Origin: Oceaniovalibus guishaninsula JLT2003
Lineage (GTDB): Bacteria > Pseudomonadota > Alphaproteobacteria > Rhodobacterales > Rhodobacteraceae
Length of the DNA: 64,000 nt
Direction: 5' to 3'
Assembly (NCBI RefSeq): GCF_000299575.1
Contig: NZ_AMGO01000021.1
Location: forward strand, 248,001-312,000
Shown: positions 45,768-55,255 of the stretch, piece by piece
Layout: each line of letters opens with the position of its first letter
Position numbering within the stretch: position 1 is the first letter of the stretch
Notes under the pieces: model-generated
Told to the model about the DNA's origin: nothing
What the model saw: only the letters and a program-made list of their open reading frames with translations
Database searches by the model: none
Translations under genes and position numbers: made by a program

Positions 45768-46252
45768 GGTCGGATCAGAATCGGCGTTCCGTCCTGCACC
45801 ATGGCATAGATCTGTTCGATGTCGCGGTCGTCGACCGCGATGCAGCCTGCCGTCCAGTCCTTCGGCATGGTCTTCTTCCAGCTCGGCCCGCGGCCGTGGA
45901 TGAAAATGTCGCCACCCGGTCGCTTGCCCAGCTCGGACGCAAGCGCACGGTCGAACTCGTTGGGGTAGGAAACGCCGACGGACAGATGGTATTTGCTGGA
46001 CGGATTGCGGCGGTCGATGAAATACATCCCCTCGGGCGTGCGGCCGTCGCCTTCGTATTGCTTGTGGCCGCTGGGCGCGAAGCCAAGGCCGATATCGTAG
46101 GTCTTCAGCACCTCTGCATTATGCAGAAGGTAAAGACGCCGTTCGCTTTTCACGACCAGCAACTGGGTGACTTCGGGGCCGTCGTAACTGCGGAACTTGG
46201 AACCGCAGGCCGCCAAGCCCAACATGACCACGAGGAGGAAAAGATTTCGCAT
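45764..46252 (-). CDS. L,D-transpeptidase family lipoprotein
   Basis: A 162-residue YkuD-domain protein with a lipoprotein signal (LLVVMLGLAAC). The catalytic motif is IFIHGRGPSWKKTMPKDWTAGCIAVDDRDI: the His of the HG motif and the Cys of the TAGC[IV] motif, 19-20 residues later. VVKSERRLYLL and EGDGRTPEGMYFIDRRNP are typical of YafK/ErfK-like enzymes. It probably modifies peptidoglycan cross-links in the periplasm. It is the second L,D-transpeptidase in 2 kb and is coupled by ATGA to the deaminase gene. Confidence 0.88.
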   Translation of the reverse strand: MRNLFLLVVMLGLAACGSKFRSYDGPEVTQLLVVKSERRLYLLHNAEVLKTYDIGLGFAPSGHKQYEGDGRTPEGMYFIDRRNPSSKYHLSVGVSYPNEFDRALASELGKRPGGDIFIHGRGPSWKKTMPKDWTAGCIAVDDRDIEQIYAMVQDGTPILIRP

Positions 46253-46343
46253 TGCCCGACCTTATGCCCGATTCTTTTTTACAAACCGTTACCCGACGCA
46301 AGGTCGTCCGCAAAGGCCTGCCGGCCGCAATTTCGGCGGTGCA

Positions 46344-47564
46344 TCATCCTTGCCGTGTCAGACGGGCCACGATCTCGACATGGGAAGACCAGCGGAACTG
46401 ATCGACGACGCGCACCCAGTCCAGCACGAATCCCGCATCGCAAAGGATCCGGGCGTCGCGCGCGAAGGTAACGGGGTCGCACGATACGGACGCCACCGTC
46501 TTAATCGGGGACGCGGCAATCTGGCGCATCTGCGCCTCGGCCCCCGCGCGGGGCGGGTCGATGGAGACGGCGTCGAAGCCGGCAAGCTCGGCCGCCAGCA
46601 GCGGACGCCGGAACAGATCGCGCGTCTCGGCCATCAGCGGGCGCATGCCGGGCGCGGTGCGCCAACCGCCCAGCAGCGCGGCGGTCAGATCGGCCGCGCC
46701 TTCCACGGCGTGAACCTGCGCTTTCGCGGCCAGCGGCAGCGCGAAGGTTCCGCAACCGGCGAACAGGTCGGCAATCCGCGCCGCATCGCCCAGAGCATGA
46801 CGCACGGATGCCAGAAGCGCCGCCTCGCCATGGCGGGTGGCCTGAAGGAACGCGCCGGGCGGCGGGACGACGCGGGCGGGACCGAAGGTCTGGAAGGGTG
46901 GCCGGCGCAAGGCAACGGTTTCGCCGTCGCAGGTCAGCCGGGCCAGATCCGCGCTTTCGGCCAGAACCGCCAGGTCCGACATGTCTTGTCCCGAGAGATG
47001 GCCCGAACCCGTGACAGCCACATCCAGCCCAGCGGGACCGTCGGTGACCGTCAGGGAAACCTCGCCGTCGCGGCCGGTTGTGGCGCGGACGATTTCCTCC
47101 AGTATCGGCAGGGCGTCGGCGATGGCGGGGGTGACGACGCGGCAAAGCGGGATGGCGGCGATGCGGTCGGATCTGGCGGCATGGAAGCCAACCACGACGC
47201 TGTCGCCTGTTCGTCGCCCCGTCAGCACCGCCCGCCGGCGGGAGGCGGGGGGCGAGGTGGCGATGCCGGTTATCGGGGCCGGAAGGGATCGCGCCGCAAG
47301 GGCCTGGCGGACGATCCCGACTTTCCAGGCGGCGACGAACGCGTCCTCGGCATGCATCAGGGAACAGCCGCCGCATTCGGCGTAATGGGGGCAGGGTGGC
47401 GTGACCCGACGGGGCGACGGCGACAGAATGACAGGGGCGGTCATCCGCCCGTCCGTCACTTTTCCTTCGACCTTTTCGCCGGGCAGGGCGCGGGGGATGT
47501 AGATGGGACCGGGCGCGATGCCGTCGCCGCGATAGCCGAGCCTGTCGATGGTGACGATGCTCAC
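46344..47564 (-). CDS. 23S rRNA/tRNA m5U methyltransferase family protein (RlmD/TrmA-like)
   Basis: A 406-residue class I RNA methyltransferase of the RumA/TrmA family. The Fe-S cysteines are in PPCPHYAECGGCSLMH. A partial TRAM-like N-terminus is present (MSIVTIDRLGYRGDGIAPG). The SAM motif is IADLFAGCGTFALPL, DPPR is DPPRAGAEAQM, the catalytic Cys is in VSCDPVTFARD, and the general-base Glu is in SHVEIVA. It methylates a uridine at C5; whether in 23S rRNA or tRNA cannot be read from sequence alone. Its start codon lies one base from a parS site. Confidence 0.9.
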   Translation of the reverse strand: MSIVTIDRLGYRGDGIAPGPIYIPRALPGEKVEGKVTDGRMTAPVILSPSPRRVTPPCPHYAECGGCSLMHAEDAFVAAWKVGIVRQALAARSLPAPITGIATSPPASRRRAVLTGRRTGDSVVVGFHAARSDRIAAIPLCRVVTPAIADALPILEEIVRATTGRDGEVSLTVTDGPAGLDVAVTGSGHLSGQDMSDLAVLAESADLARLTCDGETVALRRPPFQTFGPARVVPPPGAFLQATRHGEAALLASVRHALGDAARIADLFAGCGTFALPLAAKAQVHAVEGAADLTAALLGGWRTAPGMRPLMAETRDLFRRPLLAAELAGFDAVSIDPPRAGAEAQMRQIAASPIKTVASVSCDPVTFARDARILCDAGFVLDWVRVVDQFRWSSHVEIVARLTRQG

Positions 47565-47580
47565 GGTTTCACGTGAAACA
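47565..47580. promoter_or_regulatory. parS site (ParB-binding centromere element)
   Basis: GGTTTCACGTGAAACA matches the universal parS consensus TGTTTCACGTGAAACA at 15 of 16 positions and contains a perfect 14-base palindrome (47566-47579). ParB loads here for chromosome segregation. Chromosomal parS sites cluster near oriC, so the window is probably origin-proximal. It lies in the 64-base gap between the RNA methyltransferase start and the ABC exporter stop and may also overlap that gene's ribosome-binding region. Confidence 0.85.
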
Positions 47581-47628
47581 TATAACGCTCTGTTAACGAA
47601 CCTTTACCGACCATGACCCCGCCGCGCC

Positions 47629-49464
47629 CTATTCCGCCGCTTCGCGGTAGTCGAGGAATCCGCCCGATTGCCGGTGCCAATAGCGCGCATAGACGCCATC
47701 GGCGGCGAGCAGGTCGTCATGCGTGCCCTGTTCGACGATGCGCCCGTCCTCCATCACCACGATGCGGTCCATGCGGGCGATGGTGGACAGCCGATGCGCG
47801 ATGGCCAGCACGGTCTTGCCTTCCATCACGCGGTCGAGCGCGGACTGGATCGACGCCTCGACCTCGCTGTCGAGCGCGCTTGTCGCCTCGTCCAGCACCA
47901 GCACCGGCGCGTCCTTGAGGATGGCACGCGCGAGGGCGATGCGCTGACGCTGGCCGCCCGACAGCTTGACGCCGCGTTCGCCCAGATGCGCGTCATAGCC
48001 CTTCCGCCCCTTGAAATCCTCGAGTTCCTGAATGAAGTCGTGCGCTTCGGCCTTCTTCGCGGCGGCAATCACCTGATCCTCGGTCGCGTCGGGGCGACCG
48101 TAAAGGATGTTGTCGCGGGCCGAGCGATTGAACATCGCCGTTTCCTGCGTGACCATGCCGATATGGCGGCGCAGGCTTTCCTGCGTCACGTCGGCGATGT
48201 CCTGCCCGGCGATGGTGATGCGGCCCCGTTCGGGATCGTAGAGCCGCAGCAGCAGCGCCACCAGCGTGGACTTGCCCGCGCCCGACGCGCCGACGATGCC
48301 CAGCTTTTCGCCCTCTGCGATGGTCAGGTCGATGTCGCTGATGCCGCCGATCCGGCGGCCATAGGCGAAGCTGACGTGATCGAAGGCGACCGGCCCCGCG
48401 CCCGCCAGATCGCGCGCGCCCGGCGCATCGGTCAGGGCATGGGGCGGGGTCAGGGTGTTCATGCCATCCTCGACCTCGCCCACGCTGGCATAGATGGACA
48501 TCAGCGTGAACGACACCCAGCCCGTCATCTGGGCGATCCGCAGCGATATGGCGCCGGCCGCCGCGATGTCGCCCGCGCTGGCCCCGCCCCGCGACCAGAG
48601 CCACAAGGTGCCGCCGATCAGCAGCACCGGCAGGATCCCCGCCAGCGTCATCAGCGCGAACCGGAACGAGGTTGAGACGAGGCCGAAGTCGATCACCCGG
48701 TCGCGGAACCGCGCGATGGATCCCAGGGCGGCGGCATCCTCGAACTCGGCATGGGCGAACAGTTTCACCGTCTTGATGTTGGTGATCGTGTCCACGACCT
48801 GCCCCGACACCATCGCGCGGGCCGAGGCGCGGGCCATCGACCGCGCGCGGATGCGCGGCATGAACCAGCGGATGAGGCCCAGATACCCCCCCAGCCAGAT
48901 GGCGAGGCCCAGCGCCATCCATACGTCGATGGTTGCCAGAAACACCGCCGATCCAACCAGCGAGGCCAGCGCGAAGAAGCCCACATTGATGGTTTCGGAC
49001 GCGACATCGGTGATCGCGCGGCTGACCTGCATCTGTTTCTGCGCGATGCGCCCGGCGAAATCGTCGTCGAAGAATGTGACGGACTGGCCCAGCGTCCAGC
49101 GATGCAGGCGCGACAGGACCAGCGGATTGACGTTCGGCCCGACCACCAGCGAGTTGGCGGCCGCCGAACTGCCGAACAGGATCGGCCGCACGATCAGGAA
49201 GAAGGCGGCGATGCCCAGCAGCATCGGCAGGTTGGCGTCGAAATAGTCGCCGGGCGCGATGCCGGCCACGCTGTCCACCACCGCGCCCAGCAGCAGCGCC
49301 GTCGCCACCTCGGCCACGCCCGCCAACGCCGAGATCGCGGCGGCGATGGCCAGCCAGAACCACGACCCTTCCAGCGCCCACCGGAAGAACGCGCTCAGCG
49401 TGCGCGGCGGCGGGCCGGGGGCCGGGCGGAAGGCGTCGATCAGATCTGCGAAGCGCCGGATCAT
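47629..49464 (-). CDS. ABC transporter, permease/ATPase fusion (exporter half)
   Basis: A 611-residue ABC exporter half-transporter. Six helices occupy roughly residues 30-330, then an ATPase domain with Walker A GASGAGKSTLVALLL, signature LSGGQRQRIALAR, Walker B VLVLDEATSALDSE and switch His in AIAHRLSTIA. All catalytic residues are intact. It overlaps the next upstream gene, a close homologue, by ATGA, so a heterodimer is likely. Substrate is unknown; lipid or drug export are typical for this MsbA/BmrCD-like class. Confidence 0.92.
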   Translation of the reverse strand: MIRRFADLIDAFRPAPGPPPRTLSAFFRWALEGSWFWLAIAAAISALAGVAEVATALLLGAVVDSVAGIAPGDYFDANLPMLLGIAAFFLIVRPILFGSSAAANSLVVGPNVNPLVLSRLHRWTLGQSVTFFDDDFAGRIAQKQMQVSRAITDVASETINVGFFALASLVGSAVFLATIDVWMALGLAIWLGGYLGLIRWFMPRIRARSMARASARAMVSGQVVDTITNIKTVKLFAHAEFEDAAALGSIARFRDRVIDFGLVSTSFRFALMTLAGILPVLLIGGTLWLWSRGGASAGDIAAAGAISLRIAQMTGWVSFTLMSIYASVGEVEDGMNTLTPPHALTDAPGARDLAGAGPVAFDHVSFAYGRRIGGISDIDLTIAEGEKLGIVGASGAGKSTLVALLLRLYDPERGRITIAGQDIADVTQESLRRHIGMVTQETAMFNRSARDNILYGRPDATEDQVIAAAKKAEAHDFIQELEDFKGRKGYDAHLGERGVKLSGGQRQRIALARAILKDAPVLVLDEATSALDSEVEASIQSALDRVMEGKTVLAIAHRLSTIARMDRIVVMEDGRIVEQGTHDDLLAADGVYARYWHRQSGGFLDYREAAE

Positions 49465-51302
49465 CCCGCTTCCTCCGTATGAATGAAGCCGCCCGATTGG
49501 CGGGCCCAGAATTGCGCGTATAGCCCGCCCCTGGCCAGCAGCATGGCGTGCGGCCCGTCCTCGACGATGCGGCCGTCGTCGATCACCACGATCCGGTCGA
49601 GCTGGGCGATGGTGGACAGGCGGTGCGCGATAGCGATGACGGTCTTGCCCTCCATGACGCCGAACAGGGTCTGCTGGATCGCGGCCTCGACCTCTGAGTC
49701 CAGCGCGCTGGTGGCTTCGTCCAGCACGAGGATCGGCGCGTCCTTCAGCATGACGCGCGCCAGCGTGATGCGCTGACGCTGGCCGCCCGACAGCTTGACG
49801 CCGCGTTCGCCCACATGCGCGTCATAGCCGCGCCGGCCCTCCAGATCCTCAAGCTCCAGGATGAACTCATGCGCTTCGGCGCGTTTCGCCGCCGCGATCA
49901 TCTGTGCCTCGGTCGCGTCGGGGCGGCCGTAAAGGATGTTGTCGCGGACCGAGCGGTGCAGCAGCGCGCTGTCCTGGCTGACCATGCCGATGGCGCGGCG
50001 CAGGCTGGATTGCGTAACGCCGGCGATGTCCTGTCCGTCGATCAGGATGCGGCCCCGGTCGGGGTCGTAAAAGCGCAGCAGCAGCTTGACCAGCGTGGAC
50101 TTGCCCGCGCCCGACCGGCCGATGAGGCCGACCTTTTCGCCCGGATGCACGATCAGGTCGATCCCCTCGACCCCGCCGCGGTCGCGGCCGTAGCGGTGGG
50201 TCAGCCGGTCGAACCGGACCTCGCCCGCTGTCAGCCGCAGCGGTTTTGCGCCGGGGGCGTCGGTCAGGGCGATGGGCTGGGCGATGGTTTCCATCCCTTC
50301 CGCGACGACGCCGAGATTGCGAAAGAAGCTGGACAGCGCCCACATGATCCAGCCGGTCATCGCGTTCAGCCGCAGCGTCAGCGCGGTCGCCGCCGCCACG
50401 ACGCCGACGCTGGCCGTGCCGGTCATCCAAAGCCAGATGGCCCAGCCGACGACGCCGACGATCAGCAGCCCGTTCAGCAGCACCAGCGACACGTCCATGA
50501 TGGTGTAAAGCCGCATCTCGGTCTGGAAGGTGGTGCGCGCGCCCTCGATCGCCTCGCGCCCGTAGGCCAGTTCGCGGTCGTGATGGGCGAAAAGTTTCAC
50601 CGCATGGATGTTGGTATAGCTGTCCACCACCCGCCCCGTCACGGTCGAGCGGGCGTCGGACGCCGCCTTGGACGCCGCCCCGATGCGCCGCATCGTCCAG
50701 CGCACCAGGAACGCGTAAAGCCCCAGCCACACCGCCATCGGCACCAGCAGCAGCGGGTCGGCATCGAACAACAGCACCGCCGCGCCGACCAGATAGGCCA
50801 GTGCGAAGGTGATGGCGTCGAAGGCCTGGAACACCGCCTCGCCGGCCGCCGGGGGGGTCTGCATGATGCGGTTGGCGATCCGGCCGGCGAAGTCGTTCTC
50901 GAACCAGCCGACGGATTGGCGCATGACGTGGCTGTGCGCCCGCCAACGCCACAGCGTCGCATAGTTCGGCATGATCGACTGGTTCAGCAGCGCCACGTTC
51001 AGCGCCTGAAGCAGGGGCCGCACGGTCAGGATGGCGACGGCCACCAGGATCAGCTCGGTCCCGTGCAGCGCCCAGACCGTCGCGGGGTCGTCGCCCGACA
51101 GCAGATCGACGACGCGGCCCATATAGGCGATCAGCCCGATCTCGACCGCGGCGACCAGAACGGATGTCAGCGCCGTCCAGACGAAGACGCGCCCGAACGG
51201 CCGGCTGTAGGCGCGGATGAACGGCCAAAGCTTGCGGGGCGGCGTGTCGTCGACCTCATACGGCGTATAGGGATCGACCAGATTCTCGAACAGGCGGAAC
51301 AT
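49461..51302 (-). CDS. ABC transporter, permease/ATPase fusion (partner exporter half)
   Basis: A 613-residue homologue of the following gene, first of the tandem pair. Transmembrane region at about 25-335 and ATPase domain with Walker A GRSGAGKSTLVKLLL, signature LSGGQRQRITLAR, Walker B ILVLDEATSALDSE and H-loop AIAHRLSTIA. Neither half has a degenerate ATP site, unlike some heterodimeric exporters. A TATATA box upstream (51326-51331) could be its -10 element. Confidence 0.92.
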   Translation of the reverse strand: MFRLFENLVDPYTPYEVDDTPPRKLWPFIRAYSRPFGRVFVWTALTSVLVAAVEIGLIAYMGRVVDLLSGDDPATVWALHGTELILVAVAILTVRPLLQALNVALLNQSIMPNYATLWRWRAHSHVMRQSVGWFENDFAGRIANRIMQTPPAAGEAVFQAFDAITFALAYLVGAAVLLFDADPLLLVPMAVWLGLYAFLVRWTMRRIGAASKAASDARSTVTGRVVDSYTNIHAVKLFAHHDRELAYGREAIEGARTTFQTEMRLYTIMDVSLVLLNGLLIVGVVGWAIWLWMTGTASVGVVAAATALTLRLNAMTGWIMWALSSFFRNLGVVAEGMETIAQPIALTDAPGAKPLRLTAGEVRFDRLTHRYGRDRGGVEGIDLIVHPGEKVGLIGRSGAGKSTLVKLLLRFYDPDRGRILIDGQDIAGVTQSSLRRAIGMVSQDSALLHRSVRDNILYGRPDATEAQMIAAAKRAEAHEFILELEDLEGRRGYDAHVGERGVKLSGGQRQRITLARVMLKDAPILVLDEATSALDSEVEAAIQQTLFGVMEGKTVIAIAHRLSTIAQLDRIVVIDDGRIVEDGPHAMLLARGGLYAQFWARQSGGFIHTEEAG

Positions 51303-51325
51303 CGGGGGGCTTTCGTTGGCCCGCC

Positions 51326-51354
51326 TATATAGGGTGGCCGCCGCGCAAGGGAAA
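51326..51354 (-). promoter_or_regulatory. Weak promoter candidate of the ABC exporter pair
   Basis: TATATA (minus strand, 51331-51326) is 17 bases from TTTCCC. The -10 is good and the -35 poor. It overlaps the hairpin that follows the oxidoreductase gene. Function is a guess based on position, about 25 bases ahead of the start codon. Confidence 0.3.
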
Positions 51355-51365
51355 CCTGCGCGGCG
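51339..51365 (-). terminator. Hairpin after the FdhF/YdeP-like gene
   Basis: A 9-bp perfect stem CGCCGCGCA/TGCGCGGCG with a 9-base loop begins a few bases after the stop codon of the molybdopterin oxidoreductase gene. No U-tract follows. It resembles the other GC hairpins in this window that mark transcript ends. Confidence 0.5.
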
Positions 51366-51371
51366 AACGTG

Positions 51372-53636
51372 TCACGGCTCGATCCGCACCGGGGTGCCCT
51401 TGTAGGCGGGCGTTTTCGATTTCAGGTCGTAGCGGTCCAGCGGGATCAGGGGGTTCACCTCGGGGTAATAGGCGGCGATGCAGCGGTTGGGCAGATCGTA
51501 GGGCACCACCGTCAGGCCGCCGACGCGCCGGTCGGTGCCGTCGTCCACATCGCAGATCAGCGTGACCTTCTGCCCCTCGGCCAGACCGGCGCGCTTCATG
51601 TCGCGGGGGCTGACCAGCACGATCTCGCGCGGGCCCTTCAGCCCCCGCAGGCGGTCCGAAAAGCCATAGACCGTCGTGTTGAACTGATCGTTCGACCGCA
51701 GCGTCAGCAGCGTATAGGCATCCGCGCCCGGTTCGCTTTCCAGCGCCGTCATCGTGTCGGGCGCGGTAAAATGCGCGCGGCCGGTATCCGTCTGCCACTT
51801 GCGTTCCCGCGCGGCATTGCCCTTGTAGAAACCGCCGGGCGTGAACATGCGGTTGTTGAATTCGCGGAACTTGTCGGGATAAGTCCGCTCGATCAGGTCG
51901 CGCACCAGTCCGTAATCGCCGATCCAGTCGTCCCATTTCAACTTGGGGTTCGGATCGAGCGTGGCCTTGGCGATGCCCGCGACGATGGCGGGTTCCGACA
52001 GCAGGTCGGGGCTGGCCGGTTCGCGCTTGCCGACCGATCCGTGGATGTGGCTCAGGCTGTCCTCCATCGTCACGGCCTGCCGTCCGGTGGCCTGCATGTC
52101 CTCCTCCGACCGCACGAGACAGGGCAGCAGCCATGCGCCATCGCCCACCAGCAGGTGCGAGCGGTTGAGCTTGGTCGCGATCTGCACGTTCAGATCCAGC
52201 CGGGACCAGCCCGGATCGGTGCGCGAATGGTCGGGAATGGCGCGGGCGAAGTTGCCGCCCAGACTGACGAACCCCTTGACGGTGCCGTCCGCCACGCCCT
52301 TTGCGGCCTCGACCGTGGTCATGCCGGTATCGCGCGGCGGTTCGAACCCGAACAATTCGGCCAGCTTGTCCAGCGGCACCAGCTTGGGCTTTTCGGATAT
52401 GCCGACGGTGCGCTGGCCTTGCACGTTAGAATGGCCGCGCACCGGGCTGATGCCAGTCCCCTCGCGGCCGATATTGCCGCGCAGCAGCAGCAGGTTGACC
52501 AGCATAGCAATACTTTGCGACCCGTGGACATGCTGCGTCAGGCCCATGCCGTAGATGCCGATGACCTTCTTCGCGCCGATATATGCCTCGGCCACATCGC
52601 GCAGGTCGTCCTGCCGCAGACCCGACGCCGCCTCGATCTCGTCCCAGCCGGTGGCGTGCATCTTCGCCGCGAAGTCATCAAAGCGGTCGGTATGTTCGTC
52701 GATGAAGGCGCGGTCCAGCACGCCGCCGTAAAGCTGTTCGGCCTCCAGCACATGCTTGCACATGCCGGTCAGCGCGGCGATGTCGCCGCCCGGCCGCACC
52801 TGAAGATAGCGTTCGGAGATCTGCGTGGCCTTGCCCACCGTCATCTGCCACGGGCTTTGCGGATCCGCGAACTCGATCAGGCCACGTTCGCGCACGGGGT
52901 TCAGGGTGAAGATCCGGCACCCGCGTTCGACCGCATCCTGCAAGGGATGCAGGAAGCGGGGCGAATTGGTGCCGGTATTCTGGCCCAGGAACAGGATCAT
53001 GTCGCAATGGTCGAAGTCGGACAGGATGCAGGTGCCGACCGGCGACCCGATCACGTCCTTCAGACCCACGCTGGTCGTTTCGTGGCACATGTTGGAACTG
53101 TCGGGCAGGTTGTTGTGCCCGTAAAGCCGCGCGAACAGCGCATAAAGATAGGACGTTTCCAGACTGGCGCGGCCAGACGTATAGAACACCGTCGATTTCG
53201 GATCGAGCCCGCGAAGCGCGGCACCGATCCCGGCGAACGCCTCGTCCCAAGCGCAAGGCACATAACGGTCGGTCGCCGCGTCGTAACGCATCGGATGGGT
53301 CAACCGCCCCGCGCGTTCCAGCTGGTGATCGCTGAGCTTCATCAGGTCGGTCACGGAATGTTCGGCGAAAAACTCGGGCGTGCAGCGCGCCTGCGTCAGA
53401 TCCCACAGCGTCGCCTTGGCGCCATTCTCGCAGAATTCGAACACATGGGGCTTGGCGGGCTTGGTCCAGGCGCAGGACGTGCACATGTGTCCGCCCGGCT
53501 TATTCTGGCGGCGCAGGGTTTCCAGCGCGGCCGGCGACGGATCGTCCTCGCCCCAGATGCTGGCTATGCCCTTGACCGAGCCCCATCCGCCCGCCGGCGC
53601 GTCGTAATGCGGGGTGTCGTCTTCGTCGTAATCCAT
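51372..53636 (-). CDS. FdhF/YdeP family molybdopterin oxidoreductase
   Basis: A 754-residue cytoplasmic molybdopterin oxidoreductase of the YdeP group, related to formate dehydrogenase H. The N-terminal Fe-S region has HMCTSCAWTKPAKPHVFEFC. The molybdenum ligand is probably the Cys in SNMCHETTSVGLKDVIG, where FdhF has Sec or Cys. LGQNTGTNSP, GIYGMGLTQHVHG, RGNIGREGTGISPVRGHSNVQG and GGNFARAIPD are pterin-binding signatures. The C-terminal domain includes TLRSNDQFNTTVYG. The YdeP group is linked to acid resistance in E. coli, but the physiological substrate is unknown. No small subunit or FdhD is adjacent. Confidence 0.88.
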   Translation of the reverse strand: MDYDEDDTPHYDAPAGGWGSVKGIASIWGEDDPSPAALETLRRQNKPGGHMCTSCAWTKPAKPHVFEFCENGAKATLWDLTQARCTPEFFAEHSVTDLMKLSDHQLERAGRLTHPMRYDAATDRYVPCAWDEAFAGIGAALRGLDPKSTVFYTSGRASLETSYLYALFARLYGHNNLPDSSNMCHETTSVGLKDVIGSPVGTCILSDFDHCDMILFLGQNTGTNSPRFLHPLQDAVERGCRIFTLNPVRERGLIEFADPQSPWQMTVGKATQISERYLQVRPGGDIAALTGMCKHVLEAEQLYGGVLDRAFIDEHTDRFDDFAAKMHATGWDEIEAASGLRQDDLRDVAEAYIGAKKVIGIYGMGLTQHVHGSQSIAMLVNLLLLRGNIGREGTGISPVRGHSNVQGQRTVGISEKPKLVPLDKLAELFGFEPPRDTGMTTVEAAKGVADGTVKGFVSLGGNFARAIPDHSRTDPGWSRLDLNVQIATKLNRSHLLVGDGAWLLPCLVRSEEDMQATGRQAVTMEDSLSHIHGSVGKREPASPDLLSEPAIVAGIAKATLDPNPKLKWDDWIGDYGLVRDLIERTYPDKFREFNNRMFTPGGFYKGNAARERKWQTDTGRAHFTAPDTMTALESEPGADAYTLLTLRSNDQFNTTVYGFSDRLRGLKGPREIVLVSPRDMKRAGLAEGQKVTLICDVDDGTDRRVGGLTVVPYDLPNRCIAAYYPEVNPLIPLDRYDLKSKTPAYKGTPVRIEP

Positions 53637-53764
53637 GGCGGTGCCCCTTCTGTCGGTTCAATCGAACAAGAGGCGGGCGGACGCGGTTCCGCCCCGCGAC
53701 GCCGAGGCTTGAGGCCGCCGCGCGGCAATGGTCAGATGCGCCGACCGCAGACCGGGGGGATCCG

Positions 53765-55255
53765 ATGGCCAATCCACTCTACGATGCGCTGATCGCCCCG
53801 CGCAGGCGGGCGCAGACGCCGTTCCTACACCTGCCGGACGGCAGCACGGTTAGTCATGCCGCCTTTGCCGACCGCGCCGCGATGCTGGCCGGCGCGCTGG
53901 AGAAGATGGGCCTCGCACCCGGCGACCGCGTGGCGATGCAGGTCGGGAAATCGGCGGATGCGTTGGCGCTTTACGTCGCGTGCCTGTCGGCCGGGGCGGT
54001 GCTGCTGCCGCTGAACACCGCCTATACGCCGAAGGAAGTCGCCTATTTCGTGCAGGATTCCGGCGCGCGCATGCTGGTCTGCTCGCCAGACGATGCCGAG
54101 GCGCTGCGCGCGGTGGCGGACAAGGCGGGTGCCACGCTGACGACGCTGGATGCGCTGGTGCAGGCCGCGAAGACCGCCGTGCCGTGCCTGCCCGTCCCGC
54201 GCGAGGGCGGCGATCTGGCGGCGATCCTCTATACTTCGGGCACGACAGGGCGATCCAAGGGCGCGATGCTGAGCCACGACAACCTGCTGTCGAACGCCCG
54301 CACGCTGGCGGACCTGTGGCGCTTTACCGCGGACGATGTGCTGATCCATGCGCTGCCGATCTTTCACACGCACGGTCTGTTCGTCGCAACTAACATCGCG
54401 CTGCTGACCGGCGGCGCGATGGTGTTCCTGCCCAGGTTCGATGCGGACGCGGTGGTGGATGCCATGCCGCGCGCCACGGCGATGGTGGGCGTGCCCACCT
54501 TCTATACGCGGCTGCTGGATCATCCGGGGCTGGCCGATGCCGCGCGGACCATGCGGCTGTTCGTCAGCGGGTCGGCCCCGCTGCTGGAGGAAACGCACCG
54601 CCGGTTCCGGGCCGTGACCGGGCACGCGATCCTGGAACGCTATGGCATGACCGAGACGAACATGAACACCTCCAATCCCTATGAGGGCGAGCGTCGTGCC
54701 GGCACTGTCGGCCTGCCGCTGCCGGGCGTCGATCTGCGCATCTGCCGCCCCGGAACGGACGAGGTTCTGCCGCAGGGCGAGATCGGCGTGGTCGAGGTGC
54801 GCGGTCCGAACGTCTTTCTGGGCTATTGGGGAATGCCCGAAAAGACCGCCGCCGAACTGCGCGCCGACGGCTGGTTCATCACCGGCGATCTGGGCGTCGT
54901 CGGGCCGGACGGCTATGTCACCATCGTCGGGCGGGACAAGGATCTGATCATCTCGGGCGGGCTTAACATCTATCCGCGCGAGGTGGAACAGGCCATCGAC
55001 GCGCAGCCCGGCGTGGCGGAATCGGCCGTGATCGGCGTGCCGCATCCCGATCTGGGCGAAGCGCCCGTGGCGGTGATCGTGGCCGAACCGGGGGCGGCGC
55101 CCGACCTGGATGCCATCGCCGCGGCGATGGGCAACGGGCTGGCGCGCTTCAAGCAGCCGCGACGCTATCTGCTGGCGGACGCCCTGCCGCGCAATGCGAT
55201 GGGCAAGGTGCAAAAGGCCGCCCTGCGCGCGCAATGGAAGGAGCTTTTCGCATGA
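53765..55255 (+). CDS. matB: Malonyl-CoA synthase MatB
   Basis: A 496-residue adenylate-forming enzyme that makes malonyl-CoA from malonate, ATP and CoA. The P-loop-like motif is YTSGTTGRSKGAMLSH, and the A5 motif with the malonate-specific stretch is ILERYGMTETNMNTSNPY followed by GERRAGTVGLPLPGV. The hinge and C-terminal domain show FITGDLGVVGPDGYVTIVGR and the catalytic Lys in LPRNAMGKVQK. These motifs match characterised rhizobial MatB closely. The gene overlaps the dipeptidase gene downstream by ATGA, an unusual partner; no malonyl-CoA decarboxylase is present. Confidence 0.93.
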   Translation: MANPLYDALIAPRRRAQTPFLHLPDGSTVSHAAFADRAAMLAGALEKMGLAPGDRVAMQVGKSADALALYVACLSAGAVLLPLNTAYTPKEVAYFVQDSGARMLVCSPDDAEALRAVADKAGATLTTLDALVQAAKTAVPCLPVPREGGDLAAILYTSGTTGRSKGAMLSHDNLLSNARTLADLWRFTADDVLIHALPIFHTHGLFVATNIALLTGGAMVFLPRFDADAVVDAMPRATAMVGVPTFYTRLLDHPGLADAARTMRLFVSGSAPLLEETHRRFRAVTGHAILERYGMTETNMNTSNPYEGERRAGTVGLPLPGVDLRICRPGTDEVLPQGEIGVVEVRGPNVFLGYWGMPEKTAAELRADGWFITGDLGVVGPDGYVTIVGRDKDLIISGGLNIYPREVEQAIDAQPGVAESAVIGVPHPDLGEAPVAVIVAEPGAAPDLDAIAAAMGNGLARFKQPRRYLLADALPRNAMGKVQKAALRAQWKELFA

